The notes under the pieces: generated by a model
What the model was told of the DNA's origin: nothing
Database searches by the model: none
What the model saw: the letters and a program-made list of their open reading frames with translations, nothing else
Source: Firmicutes bacterium UBA7523
Lineage (GTDB): Bacteria > Bacillota > Dethiobacteria > Dethiobacterales > Dethiobacteraceae
NCBI GenBank assembly: GCA_002479415.1
Contig: DLMZ01000006.1
Location: 56,411-95,587, forward strand
Reading direction: 5' to 3'
Length of the DNA stretch: 39,177 nucleotides
Part shown: positions 32,814-39,177 of the stretch, piece by piece
How positions within the stretch are numbered: the stretch's first letter is position 1
Layout: each line of letters opens with the position of its first letter
Made by a program: the position numbers and the translations under genes

Positions 32814-33584
32814 TTAAAAGAAACTTTCTACCAAAGATTTAACTACCAAGTGCCACCCATCTACCATTACAAAAAGCAATAGTTTAAAAGGCAAAGAAAT
32901 CATAACCGGCGGCAGCATAAACATTCCCATAGACATCAAGGTGCTGGCCACCACCATATCAATAATAATGAACGGAATAAATATCATAAAACCCATCTGG
33001 AAAGCAGTTTTTAACTCAGAAATTACGAAGGCGGGCACCAAAACATGCATCGCCACATCGTCCTTGGTTCGCGGGCGTTCTGCCCCTGAAATGTTCACAA
33101 AAAGCGCTAAGTCCTTCTCCCTGGTCTGGCTGAACATAAACTCACGGAGCGGCGCCGCACCTATGGCAAGAGCCTCATCCTGCTCAATTTCTCCGGATAA
33201 ATAAGGCTGAATCGCCGCTTCATTTATCTGACTATATACCGGAGCCATAACAAAAAATGTCAAAAATATTGCTAGGCCTATCAACACCTGGTTTGGGGGC
33301 GTTTGCTGTGTTGCCAATGCGTTACGAATAAAAGACAGAACTATTACTATCCTGGTAAATGATGTCATCAAGGCCAGAATTGCCGGCACCAGCGTTAATA
33401 CTGTAAGCAGTAGCAACAGCTGTATAGAACCGACTACTTGTTCCGGCTCCGATGAAGTGCCTACATCCAGGTTCAGGTTAGGAATTGGCAATGGCTGAGC
33501 TCCGGTTCGTGAGGAAAACAAACCCGCCAGCAAAAAGAAGAAAACTAAACTAAAACTAAAAGTCGTGATGATCTTTTTTTTCAT
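32814..33584 (-). CDS. fliP: Flagellar export gate protein FliP
   Basis: 256 residues from ATG 33584 (GGGGAAG upstream); the longer frame to 33722 is a shadow of fliO. A cleavable signal peptide (about 1-26, KKKIITTFSFSLVFFFLLAG) is followed by four membrane segments. Family signatures: MTSFTRIVIVLSFIRNALAT, QTPPNQVLIGLAIFLTFF and FVISELKTAFQMGFMIFIPF. It nucleates the export pore. It overlaps the end of fliO by 29 nt. Confidence 0.96.
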   Translation of the reverse strand: MKKKIITTFSFSLVFFFLLAGLFSSRTGAQPLPIPNLNLDVGTSSEPEQVVGSIQLLLLLTVLTLVPAILALMTSFTRIVIVLSFIRNALATQQTPPNQVLIGLAIFLTFFVMAPVYSQINEAAIQPYLSGEIEQDEALAIGAAPLREFMFSQTREKDLALFVNISGAERPRTKDDVAMHVLVPAFVISELKTAFQMGFMIFIPFIIIDMVVASTLMSMGMFMLPPVMISLPFKLLLFVMVDGWHLVVKSLVESFF

Positions 33585-33975
33585 GGCTGCTTCCCCACGT
33601 TTTCTCTTTATGTAGCGATGTATGCTCAACAACTTTTTCCCATGCTGTTTCCGCCGCTCCCCGGCTTGATTTAAGAATTTCATTAAAGCTTGACGGAGCC
33701 GGCAAATTATCCGATATTTCACCTACTTCTTCTGGACAAAGCTCAGTTAGATACTGTACATTGCCAGGTGACACACTAATTAAAAAGATTTTATCATTCA
33801 CTTTTACAATGCATAAGTAGCTGCGCATACCCAACGACAATCTATCCAAAACACGCATGGACCCGCCAAGCCCAATATGCCCCTTGTAAAGGCGGGGCAA
33901 TAAAACCCTTAACGACCAGTACGCCAATACTAGTACAAAACTTAAGGATATCAGAATGCGTAATGTATCAATCAT
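33556..33975 (-). CDS. fliO: Flagellar biosynthesis protein FliO
   Basis: 139 residues; the ATG at 33975 overlaps the stop of the fliN-like gene by one base (TAATG). One membrane helix (about 5-25) then a small cytoplasmic domain with VLDRLSLGMRSYLCIVKVND, typical of FliO. A histidine- and lysine-rich tail ends it. FliO assists assembly of the FliP ring. Short and diverged, so identified by helix, motif and position before fliP. Confidence 0.9.
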   Translation of the reverse strand: MIDTLRILISLSFVLVLAYWSLRVLLPRLYKGHIGLGGSMRVLDRLSLGMRSYLCIVKVNDKIFLISVSPGNVQYLTELCPEEVGEISDNLPAPSSFNEILKSSRGAAETAWEKVVEHTSLHKEKTWGSSHEKKDHHDF

Positions 33976-34445
33976 TATGCCTGCTCCTTCTCAGTACTCG
34001 TTCCAATACCAGCCACCCGGAATCCAAAGTTATCGTTTATCACTACTACTTCACCCATGGCAAAGGGCTTGCCGTTAAGGCGTATAACAACATTTTCTCC
34101 TGCCAACTTATCAAGCTTAATGATGGATCCTTTCTGCAAAGAAAGCACATCTCTTATATTAAGCACAGCTTCTCCAAGGTCCATGCTAAGCTTAACAGGA
34201 ACGGAACGGAACACCCTTAAGTCACGCTTCTCTGAACGGGGCCTGACTTCTTCAAGCTCAGGGAAACGGACAAACTCAACTTCTTGCATCGGCAATTCTT
34301 TTTCACCCGATTTTTTTGGAGCTTCTGCGATAGTTACTTCTTTTTCTTCACTTGCTGTCTGCCCATCCTTTGCGGCATTCACCACATCATTATTCAGCTT
34401 GTTCATTAACTGCTCAATTTCTTCTTGTGATAGAAAAGAAGACAT
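33975..34445 (-). CDS. fliN: Second FliN-like switch protein
   Basis: 156 residues; ATG 34445 behind AAGGGCGG. The N-terminus SSFLSQEEIEQLMNKL is a FliM/FliY-like peptide, followed by an acidic linker (about 20-75) and a SpoA domain (about 78-150) with FRSVPVKLSMDLGEA and VVINDNFGFRVAGI. It is one of three SpoA-bearing proteins besides FliM in the window. Location between fliL and fliO is the usual site of fliY or fliN in Firmicutes. It may be the core C-ring FliN, with the other copy serving chemotaxis input. Confidence 0.9.
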   Translation of the reverse strand: MSSFLSQEEIEQLMNKLNNDVVNAAKDGQTASEEKEVTIAEAPKKSGEKELPMQEVEFVRFPELEEVRPRSEKRDLRVFRSVPVKLSMDLGEAVLNIRDVLSLQKGSIIKLDKLAGENVVIRLNGKPFAMGEVVVINDNFGFRVAGIGTSTEKEQA

Positions 34446-34504
34446 GGCTTTACCGCCCTTCTAAATGTCCGTCTCAATTTTTTGGCAAATAATTATAGCT
34501 ACTC

Positions 34505-34996
34505 TTACTGAATAATAAAATCTGTAAAATAAATTTCTTTAATTTCACCTTTGGAGAGTATCATATTTAGCTCTGTAATCATCGTGGCACGTAGCCTGTC
34601 TGTTCCGCTAATATCTAAAACATCTTCCACCTTTTGGCGGCGAAGCACATTGATTATTGTATCACGCACTTGTGCTTTTCGCTGCTCCAGCTCTTTTGTC
34701 AGCCCTTTATCTTCAAACCCTAATGTGACAGTAGCCTTAAGATAGCGGCGCTGGTCGGCATTAGCTAGATTAACAGTAAAATCCTGGGGTCCAAACATCT
34801 TGTATAGGGGGACAGCTTCCCGCGGCGCACCAACCTCCTGGCTATCCTTCCCCGCTTCATTCAAATTCTCCTTGTTTACAAAGTAAAAGGCTGCAACAGC
34901 CAAAGCCAGAAATACAATTATAACAACAAATATAATAAGCAGCTTTTTGCCACCGCTCTTTTTTTCTTTTTTTATTTCACTTGTCTCTTGGTCCAT
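34505..34996 (-). CDS. fliL: Flagellar basal-body-associated protein FliL
   Basis: 163 residues; ATG 34996 behind AGGAGG. A lysine-rich N-terminus, one membrane helix (about 20-44), then the periplasmic stomatin-like FliL domain (FTVNLANADQRRYLKATVTL to the C-terminal IYFTDFIIQ). It surrounds and supports the stator, and is next to motB as usual. Confidence 0.95.
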   Translation of the reverse strand: MDQETSEIKKEKKSGGKKLLIIFVVIIVFLALAVAAFYFVNKENLNEAGKDSQEVGAPREAVPLYKMFGPQDFTVNLANADQRRYLKATVTLGFEDKGLTKELEQRKAQVRDTIINVLRRQKVEDVLDISGTDRLRATMITELNMILSKGEIKEIYFTDFIIQ

Positions 34997-35020
34997 ATGT
35001 TAACCTCCTGAATGCAAGCA

Positions 35021-35722
35021 TTACTCTGAGATAATGATGTTAACACGTCTGTTTGTCGCCCGCCCTTCCGCAGTGTTATTGTTGGCAATTGGTCGGTATT
35101 CGCCATAGCCTGCGGCAATAAAACGTTCTGAAGGTATGTTTACCGCTTCACTAAGAAAGCGCACCACTCTTACTGCTCTGGCCACCGACAGTTCCCAGTT
35201 TGAAGGAAAGAAAACCGTATTAATTGGAACATTATCCGTATGACCCTCTACTATAATCTGATTCGGCAATCTTTTTAAAATTCCGGCAACCTTAACAAGA
35301 ATTCTCTCTGCCTCTGGCTTTATATCTGCTTTTGCAGAATCAAAAAGTATCCTGTCTTCAATCTCCAGCACTACTCCCCGTTCTTCAACCCGAATCTTTA
35401 CATCTTGATCCAACCCCTCCTCTATTAAGCTCTCCTTTACTGATTGGTAAGTCACAATTACTTCTTGAATCTTAAAATCCAAGCTAAGTTCAATTATTTC
35501 CCCATTAGAGGAGTCAATGGATGACTGCATAATTCCCCTCTCGCCTAAGAAGGAAACCTGCAGGGAGGATATTATCTGCGCATACTTTTGCTCATCTATA
35601 ACGGAATACGAGTAAAGTAGTATAAAAAAGCATAAAAGCAGAGTTACCATATCGCCGTATGTTACCATCCAATCCGGTGCGCCGGTAGCAACCACAGAAG
35701 GCTTACGTCTTTTTTTAGGCAT
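35021..35722 (-). CDS. motB: Flagellar stator protein MotB
   Basis: 233 residues; the ATG overlaps the end of motA by 8 nt. A basic N-terminus, then the single membrane helix (about 20-42) with proton-channel D24 in TYGDMVTLLLCFFILLYSYS. The plug and OmpA-like peptidoglycan-binding domain (about 105-230) includes IIVEGHTDNVPINT, NWELSVARAVRVVRFL and NRRVNIIISE. D24 and the MotA pairing suggest a proton-type stator, although sodium use cannot be excluded by eye. Confidence 0.97.
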   Translation of the reverse strand: MPKKRRKPSVVATGAPDWMVTYGDMVTLLLCFFILLYSYSVIDEQKYAQIISSLQVSFLGERGIMQSSIDSSNGEIIELSLDFKIQEVIVTYQSVKESLIEEGLDQDVKIRVEERGVVLEIEDRILFDSAKADIKPEAERILVKVAGILKRLPNQIIVEGHTDNVPINTVFFPSNWELSVARAVRVVRFLSEAVNIPSERFIAAGYGEYRPIANNNTAEGRATNRRVNIIISE

Positions 35723-36545
35723 TATCTAAAACCACTTCCTCGCCGCTCCGCGACTCTCTCTCCTGCCTCTGCTGCTCCATTTTCTCACGCTCCTGCGGTG
35801 AAACAAAAGCCTTCATTTTCTCCTGGAGGATACGAGGGTTTGTCCCTGACTGAATAGACAGAACTCCTTCAATAACTGCTTCTTTCAAAGCCGTTTCAGC
35901 TTCACTGCGAATAGCCAGTTTACCAGCCAGCGGAATAAATAACAAGTTTGCCATAAACGACCCATAAAAAGTTGTAAGAAGCGCTACAGCCATGCCGGGC
36001 CCGATTTTGCTAGGATCATCCAGGTTTGAAAGCATTTGAATTAACCCAATTAGTGTACCAATCATTCCAAAAGCGGGAGCCATAGCACCCCAAGTACGAA
36101 ACAAATCCTGTCCCATTTTATGCCTTGCTTCTGTTGCGTAAATTTCAGTCTCCATAATATCCCGGATTAATTCCGGCTCTAAACCGTCAACTACCATTTG
36201 CAGACCGTTAACTAAAAATTTGTCCTCTACCTCGGCAAGCTCATCTTCCAGAGCTAAAAGCCCCTCTCGTCTTGCTTTTTGCCCCAAACGTACAAAAAGT
36301 TCAATAAGCTCACTAACTTCGTTAACATTGCTTACAAAGGCATTTTTGGTTATCCTGTAAACCATGGCAATCTGAGGCCCCTGAAAATTGATTAAGAGAG
36401 CTGCAAAGGAACCCCCGACGGTAATCATAACGGATGTTAAGCTCCAAAACATCGTTAAGCTGCCACCAATGGCAATCGCACCAATGACCAGGAATAGGCC
36501 AAGGCCTATTCCTAGTATGGTCATTAAATCCATGCTCCGTCGCAA
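35715..36545 (-). CDS. motA: Flagellar stator protein MotA
   Basis: 276 residues from TTG 36545, which has GAGG 8 nt upstream; the GTG at 36554 overlaps that site, and the family-like ATG at 36533 (MDLMTI) has a ribosome site only one base away. Four membrane helices (about 8-30, 33-55, 150-170, 185-205), with GTLIGLIQMLSNLDDPSKIG and GPGMAVALLTTFYGS containing the conserved proline. With MotB it forms the ion-driven stator. A charged, glutamine-rich tail ends it. Confidence 0.94.
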   Translation of the reverse strand: MRRSMDLMTILGIGLGLFLVIGAIAIGGSLTMFWSLTSVMITVGGSFAALLINFQGPQIAMVYRITKNAFVSNVNEVSELIELFVRLGQKARREGLLALEDELAEVEDKFLVNGLQMVVDGLEPELIRDIMETEIYATEARHKMGQDLFRTWGAMAPAFGMIGTLIGLIQMLSNLDDPSKIGPGMAVALLTTFYGSFMANLLFIPLAGKLAIRSEAETALKEAVIEGVLSIQSGTNPRILQEKMKAFVSPQEREKMEQQRQERESRSGEEVVLDNA

Positions 36546-36563
36546 ACTAATCACCTCACAGCT

Positions 36564-37799
36564 TTACCGCTTTAAATTAACAATTTCTTGCAACAAGTCA
36601 TCGGATGAAGTAATCACCCGGGAATTAGCTTGAAATGCGCGAGATGTGGTAATCATCTCAGTAAACTCAAAGGAAAGATCTACATTAGACATTTCCAGAG
36701 TTGCTGTCTCAATAATTCCGCGCCCTTCAAAGCCGGCAGCACCAATTCTTGGTTGCCCGGAGTTAGCGGAAACCTGATACATATTAGCTGCCCCTTTCAT
36801 CAATCCCTCAGGGCTGGCAAAGCTGGCCAGAGCAATTTGGGCTAGCTCCCGTACCAGGCCGTTACTATAAACACCGCTGATAACTCCGCTTTTTCCAATA
36901 GCAAACCCTTCAAGTTCACCTACAGGAAATCCATCTTGATACCGAACTAAAGCACTACTGTTGCCAACCACCTGAGAAACACCTTCAAAGTTGGGATCTA
37001 TTGTTAATAACGCTGCTCCGCCCGCAGGAGTAAATGTAATAGGAACACCGGTAGAAGCTGAAAGATTGCCTGACGCGTCGAAAGTCAGGGTTCCGCTTCC
37101 TGTGGTAACGGCCACAAAATTTCCGTCCTCGTCAGCATACTCAGCCCCCCAACCCCAGGCGTTATCGCCTGTTTTGGTGAAGGTTAATCTTACAGTATGC
37201 ATGCCTCCTTGAGAATCATATATTATACATTCTGTTTCATACTCATCGGCTACCTCCGAGGTTGCATTAATATTCCCGCTAAATATCAGATTTTGAGTTG
37301 CACTGGTAACAACCTTCTCTCCTATGGGGATGTTAATTGGCACTAAAGGTCCGTCGGCATTAATTGTTCCGTCTATGTTAGCCATCCAGCCTAAAGGCTT
37401 AAATCCGTTGCCGGAGTTAACCAAATCTCCATCTGCTCCCAGAGAAAACGCTCCGTCTCTGGTAAAGTACATACTCATTCCGTCACTTACCACAAAAAAG
37501 CCGTTACCCTGAATAGCCAAATCTGTGGCCCGCCCGGTGTTTTGCAAGCTGCCTTGAGTGTGGATAGTGTCAATGCCCGCAATACTCATCCCCAGCCCTA
37601 CCTGTGCAGGGTTAATTCCTCCCCGGCCTGCCTGTGGTGCACTGGCACCACGAATATTCTGGCTAAGAACATCCTGAAAACGAACTCGTCCCGTTTTATA
37701 AGCAGTAGTGTTAACGTTGGCGATATTGTTGCCAATAACATCCATCTTAACTTGATGGTTACGCAATCCGGTAACTGCGGTAAAAAGTGATCTTTGCAT
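36564..37799 (-). CDS. flgE: Flagellar hook protein FlgE
   Basis: 411 residues; ATG 37799 behind AAAGGAGG. N-terminal SLFTAVTGLRNHQVKMDVIG and NNIANVNTTAYKTGRVRFQD, hook domains with ATDLAIQGNGFFVV and TRDGAFSLGADGDLVNSGNG, and the C-terminal MSNVDLSFEFTEMITTSRAF. It polymerises into the hook. Confidence 0.96.
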   Translation of the reverse strand: MQRSLFTAVTGLRNHQVKMDVIGNNIANVNTTAYKTGRVRFQDVLSQNIRGASAPQAGRGGINPAQVGLGMSIAGIDTIHTQGSLQNTGRATDLAIQGNGFFVVSDGMSMYFTRDGAFSLGADGDLVNSGNGFKPLGWMANIDGTINADGPLVPINIPIGEKVVTSATQNLIFSGNINATSEVADEYETECIIYDSQGGMHTVRLTFTKTGDNAWGWGAEYADEDGNFVAVTTGSGTLTFDASGNLSASTGVPITFTPAGGAALLTIDPNFEGVSQVVGNSSALVRYQDGFPVGELEGFAIGKSGVISGVYSNGLVRELAQIALASFASPEGLMKGAANMYQVSANSGQPRIGAAGFEGRGIIETATLEMSNVDLSFEFTEMITTSRAFQANSRVITSSDDLLQEIVNLKR

Positions 37800-37844
37800 T
37801 AATAATGACCTCCTTTAGTTGCGAAATAAGCCGCTTCAATCGTT

Positions 37845-37870
37845 CCACGGCCGTGGCCCCCTCGCTGAGG
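37845..37870. repeat. Two small hairpins between flagellar genes
   Basis: A perfect 12-bp palindrome CCACGGCCGTGG (37845-37856) and CCTCGCTGAGG (37860-37870) lie in the gap before flgE. No T-run follows, so they look like RNA-processing or stability structures instead of terminators. Confidence 0.4.
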
Positions 37871-37878
37871 TCCAGCCA

Positions 37879-38277
37879 CTATTTAATTATTACAGCACTG
37901 TCAATATTGGTGAAAATATGCTCACGCAGTTCCTCGCCGTTCATAGCTGTAATAATCGTTTTATTTCTTATGCTGGCTACCATAGCAATATCATCATAAA
38001 GAAGCAAAGAAGAACGAGCACCTTTCCGATCTGCGGCAGCCACTGCGTCATTAATTTTAGCTAAGTCGCCCTCGCCAAGCTCTATGCTTCGATTTTGCAG
38101 CCGCTGCATTGCGTGGGCAGAAAACTTAACAGCCATTGATTTTTGCATTTCCTGCTGCCAAAGCTCTGCAAATACCGCTCCGTTTTCCGCTTTATGCGGC
38201 TGAGCTCCTGACTGTTTAACCGGTGATGCAGCGGACGGTTGTGCCGGCTGGTTTGGAATACGCACACGAAAATCCAT
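37879..38277 (-). CDS. Flagellar operon protein (TIGR02530 family)
   Basis: 132 residues; its ATG overlaps the flgD stop by one base. A proline- and alanine-rich N-terminus (about 1-40) precedes the conserved domain with VKFSAHAMQRLQNRSIELGE and VASIRNKTIITAMNGEE. This family is found only between flgD and flgE in Firmicutes and relatives. A role in hook assembly is likely, but the function is unproven. Confidence 0.88.
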   Translation of the reverse strand: MDFRVRIPNQPAQPSAASPVKQSGAQPHKAENGAVFAELWQQEMQKSMAVKFSAHAMQRLQNRSIELGEGDLAKINDAVAAADRKGARSSLLLYDDIAMVASIRNKTIITAMNGEELREHIFTNIDSAVIIK

Positions 38278-38702
38278 TATTCATCACCACCGAATACTTT
38301 TTGCAAAGATTCCATCCCATACTTTATTCCATTAACAATCAATTTCGGCTTCCCCAAGTCAAACTCGATGGCATCTACTTTACCAACGCGCAAGCCCAGC
38401 TCACCAAACACCTCTACTTGCCTGCCTAAAAGCGCCGGCGCTCCCGCATACATACTGGTTTGGGCTTCAAGAAGCTTTCCCACTGTCTCATTTAAGTTTT
38501 GCATTTGCTCAAGGGACGTAAATTGTGCCATCTGAGCTACAAATGCTCCGTTATCCTGAGGATTCAGCGGATCCTGGTATTTAATCTGAGTAACCATCAA
38601 CTGAAGGAAAACATCCTTGCCCAACTCCTGCATCGCGCCGGTTTTTTTTCCAGCTGTTCCCGTCGCCGACACTCCGGCTCCTGCAGCATAAACAGTCGTC
38701 AT
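38277..38702 (-). CDS. flgD: Flagellar hook assembly scaffold FlgD
   Basis: 141 residues from ATG 38702, AAAGGAGG upstream. The conserved FlgD N-terminal domain is clear: GKDVFLQLMVTQIKYQDPLN, followed by FVAQMAQFTSLEQMQNLNE. The C-terminal part (about 85-141) is short, as in Firmicutes, lacking the full tudor and FnIII domains. It caps the growing hook and is exported. Confidence 0.95.
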   Translation of the reverse strand: MTTVYAAGAGVSATGTAGKKTGAMQELGKDVFLQLMVTQIKYQDPLNPQDNGAFVAQMAQFTSLEQMQNLNETVGKLLEAQTSMYAGAPALLGRQVEVFGELGLRVGKVDAIEFDLGKPKLIVNGIKYGMESLQKVFGGDE

Positions 38703-38718
38703 TTTTACACCTCCTTTG

Positions 38719-39177
38719 CTATGCTCTGGCATCAATCAATCCCTGCATCATTACTGTGGCTAACGGCATCTCATCACCATCCGCAGTTAAAGCCCCAATA
38801 TTCGCAGCTTTACTTTGCTCCCACGGCGTTTTCATAAAGTCTCTGCCTTGATGAAAATCCTGCTCCTGACCTACCGTAACAGTGAGCTCGGCCACCTGAA
38901 TCTGCTGCGCTTCCAGTCGATGCTTCAACTGCGCCAACGCCGTTTCCAGAACTTCTTTAACTTGAGCATTCTGCGCCAAAATACTTCCGCTCAACTGTCC
39001 GTTTTCCATACGCAGCCTGATTTCTACTTCACCCAAAACCGCCGGCTTTAAACGGATAAAAACCTTGGACTCACCGTTTACATCTTTGTTGACTACCATC
39101 TTTTCTAATACTTGATCCAAAACTGCAGCCCGCTCCACATTTTCCTTACTGTAAATTCCGGCGGAAGTCTCCAATAC
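38719..39177 (-). CDS. fliK: Hook-length control protein FliK, C-terminal part
   Basis: Open to the window edge, so the 5' end is missing; at least 152 residues are seen. The Flg_hook domain is recognisable: VFIRLKPAVLGEVEIRLRME, then SGSILAQNAQVKEVLETAL and LEAQQIQVAELTV. It measures hook length and triggers the FlhB specificity switch. Place before flgD is standard. Confidence 0.9.
   Translation of the reverse strand, partial: VLETSAGIYSKENVERAAVLDQVLEKMVVNKDVNGESKVFIRLKPAVLGEVEIRLRMENGQLSGSILAQNAQVKEVLETALAQLKHRLEAQQIQVAELTVTVGQEQDFHQGRDFMKTPWEQSKAANIGALTADGDEMPLATVMMQGLIDARA

Noticed and set aside
33585..33722. N-terminal extension of FliP
   Set aside because: The 46 extra residues are basic and overlap fliO; the ATG at 33584 with a signal peptide and ribosome site is the real start.
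1..39177. CRISPR array, prophage, integrase or insertion sequence genes
   Set aside because: No spaced direct-repeat array and no recombinase, transposase or phage structural motif was found in any frame.

Overview
The window reads as a chromosomal segment of an anaerobic, motile, probably spore-forming Firmicute of the class Clostridia. The signs are SAM-I and T-box leaders of the Firmicute type, a CheC/CheD/FliY chemotaxis set, sigma-D and SwrB-like genes, a DUF1540 protein, a possible Spo0E-like protein, ferredoxin-linked indolepyruvate oxidoreductase and the anaerobic homocysteine genes. No species can be named from the sequence alone. Every protein gene lies on the minus strand except one DUF342/FapA gene.

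Right-hand two thirds (about 22.3-39.2 kb), read right to left: one long flagellar operon, fliK (cut by the window edge), flgD, a small flagellar operon protein, flgE, motA, motB, fliL, a fliN-like gene, fliO, fliP, fliQ, fliR, flhB, flhA, flhF, flhG, a PilZ gene, sigma-D, a swrB-like gene, a 56-codon membrane protein gene, flgF, flgG and a TPR gene. Many genes overlap by a few bases. It builds the basal body, hook, export gate and stator, and supplies the late sigma factor. flhB is odd: it has no ATG, GTG or TTG in frame before its conserved N-terminus, and its NPTH motif reads NPTR.

Middle (10.4-22.3 kb): the forward-strand DUF342 gene converges on the TPR gene and diverges from a second motility operon, fliM, fliN, fliY-like, cheW, mcp, cheA, cheY, cheC, cheD, cheB, cheR. 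This holds a complete chemotaxis pathway plus the switch. The FliY-like protein carries a full internal duplication with four intact CheC phosphatase motifs.

Left third (0-10.4 kb): metabolic and accessory genes. An ACT-domain gene, paaK, iorA and iorB form an arylpyruvate to aryl-CoA to aryl acid module. It is followed by a strong terminator and a degenerate 79-bp inverted-repeat element. Next is a Phd-like/Uma2 nuclease fusion gene with a perfect-consensus promoter and two palindromic operator copies at the transcription start. Then come an aminotransferase under a T-box leader (best specifier reading GCC, alanine) and a three-gene homocysteine operon (HcyBio/DUF39, NIL-ferredoxin, UPF0280) under a SAM-I riboswitch. 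Last are tRNA-Thr(CGT) with its own promoter and terminator, a DUF1540 gene and a 45-residue protein.

Start codons were chosen from visible Shine-Dalgarno sequences, so several genes are shorter than their longest open frame. Functional names rest on recognised motifs and gene order; no database search was possible.
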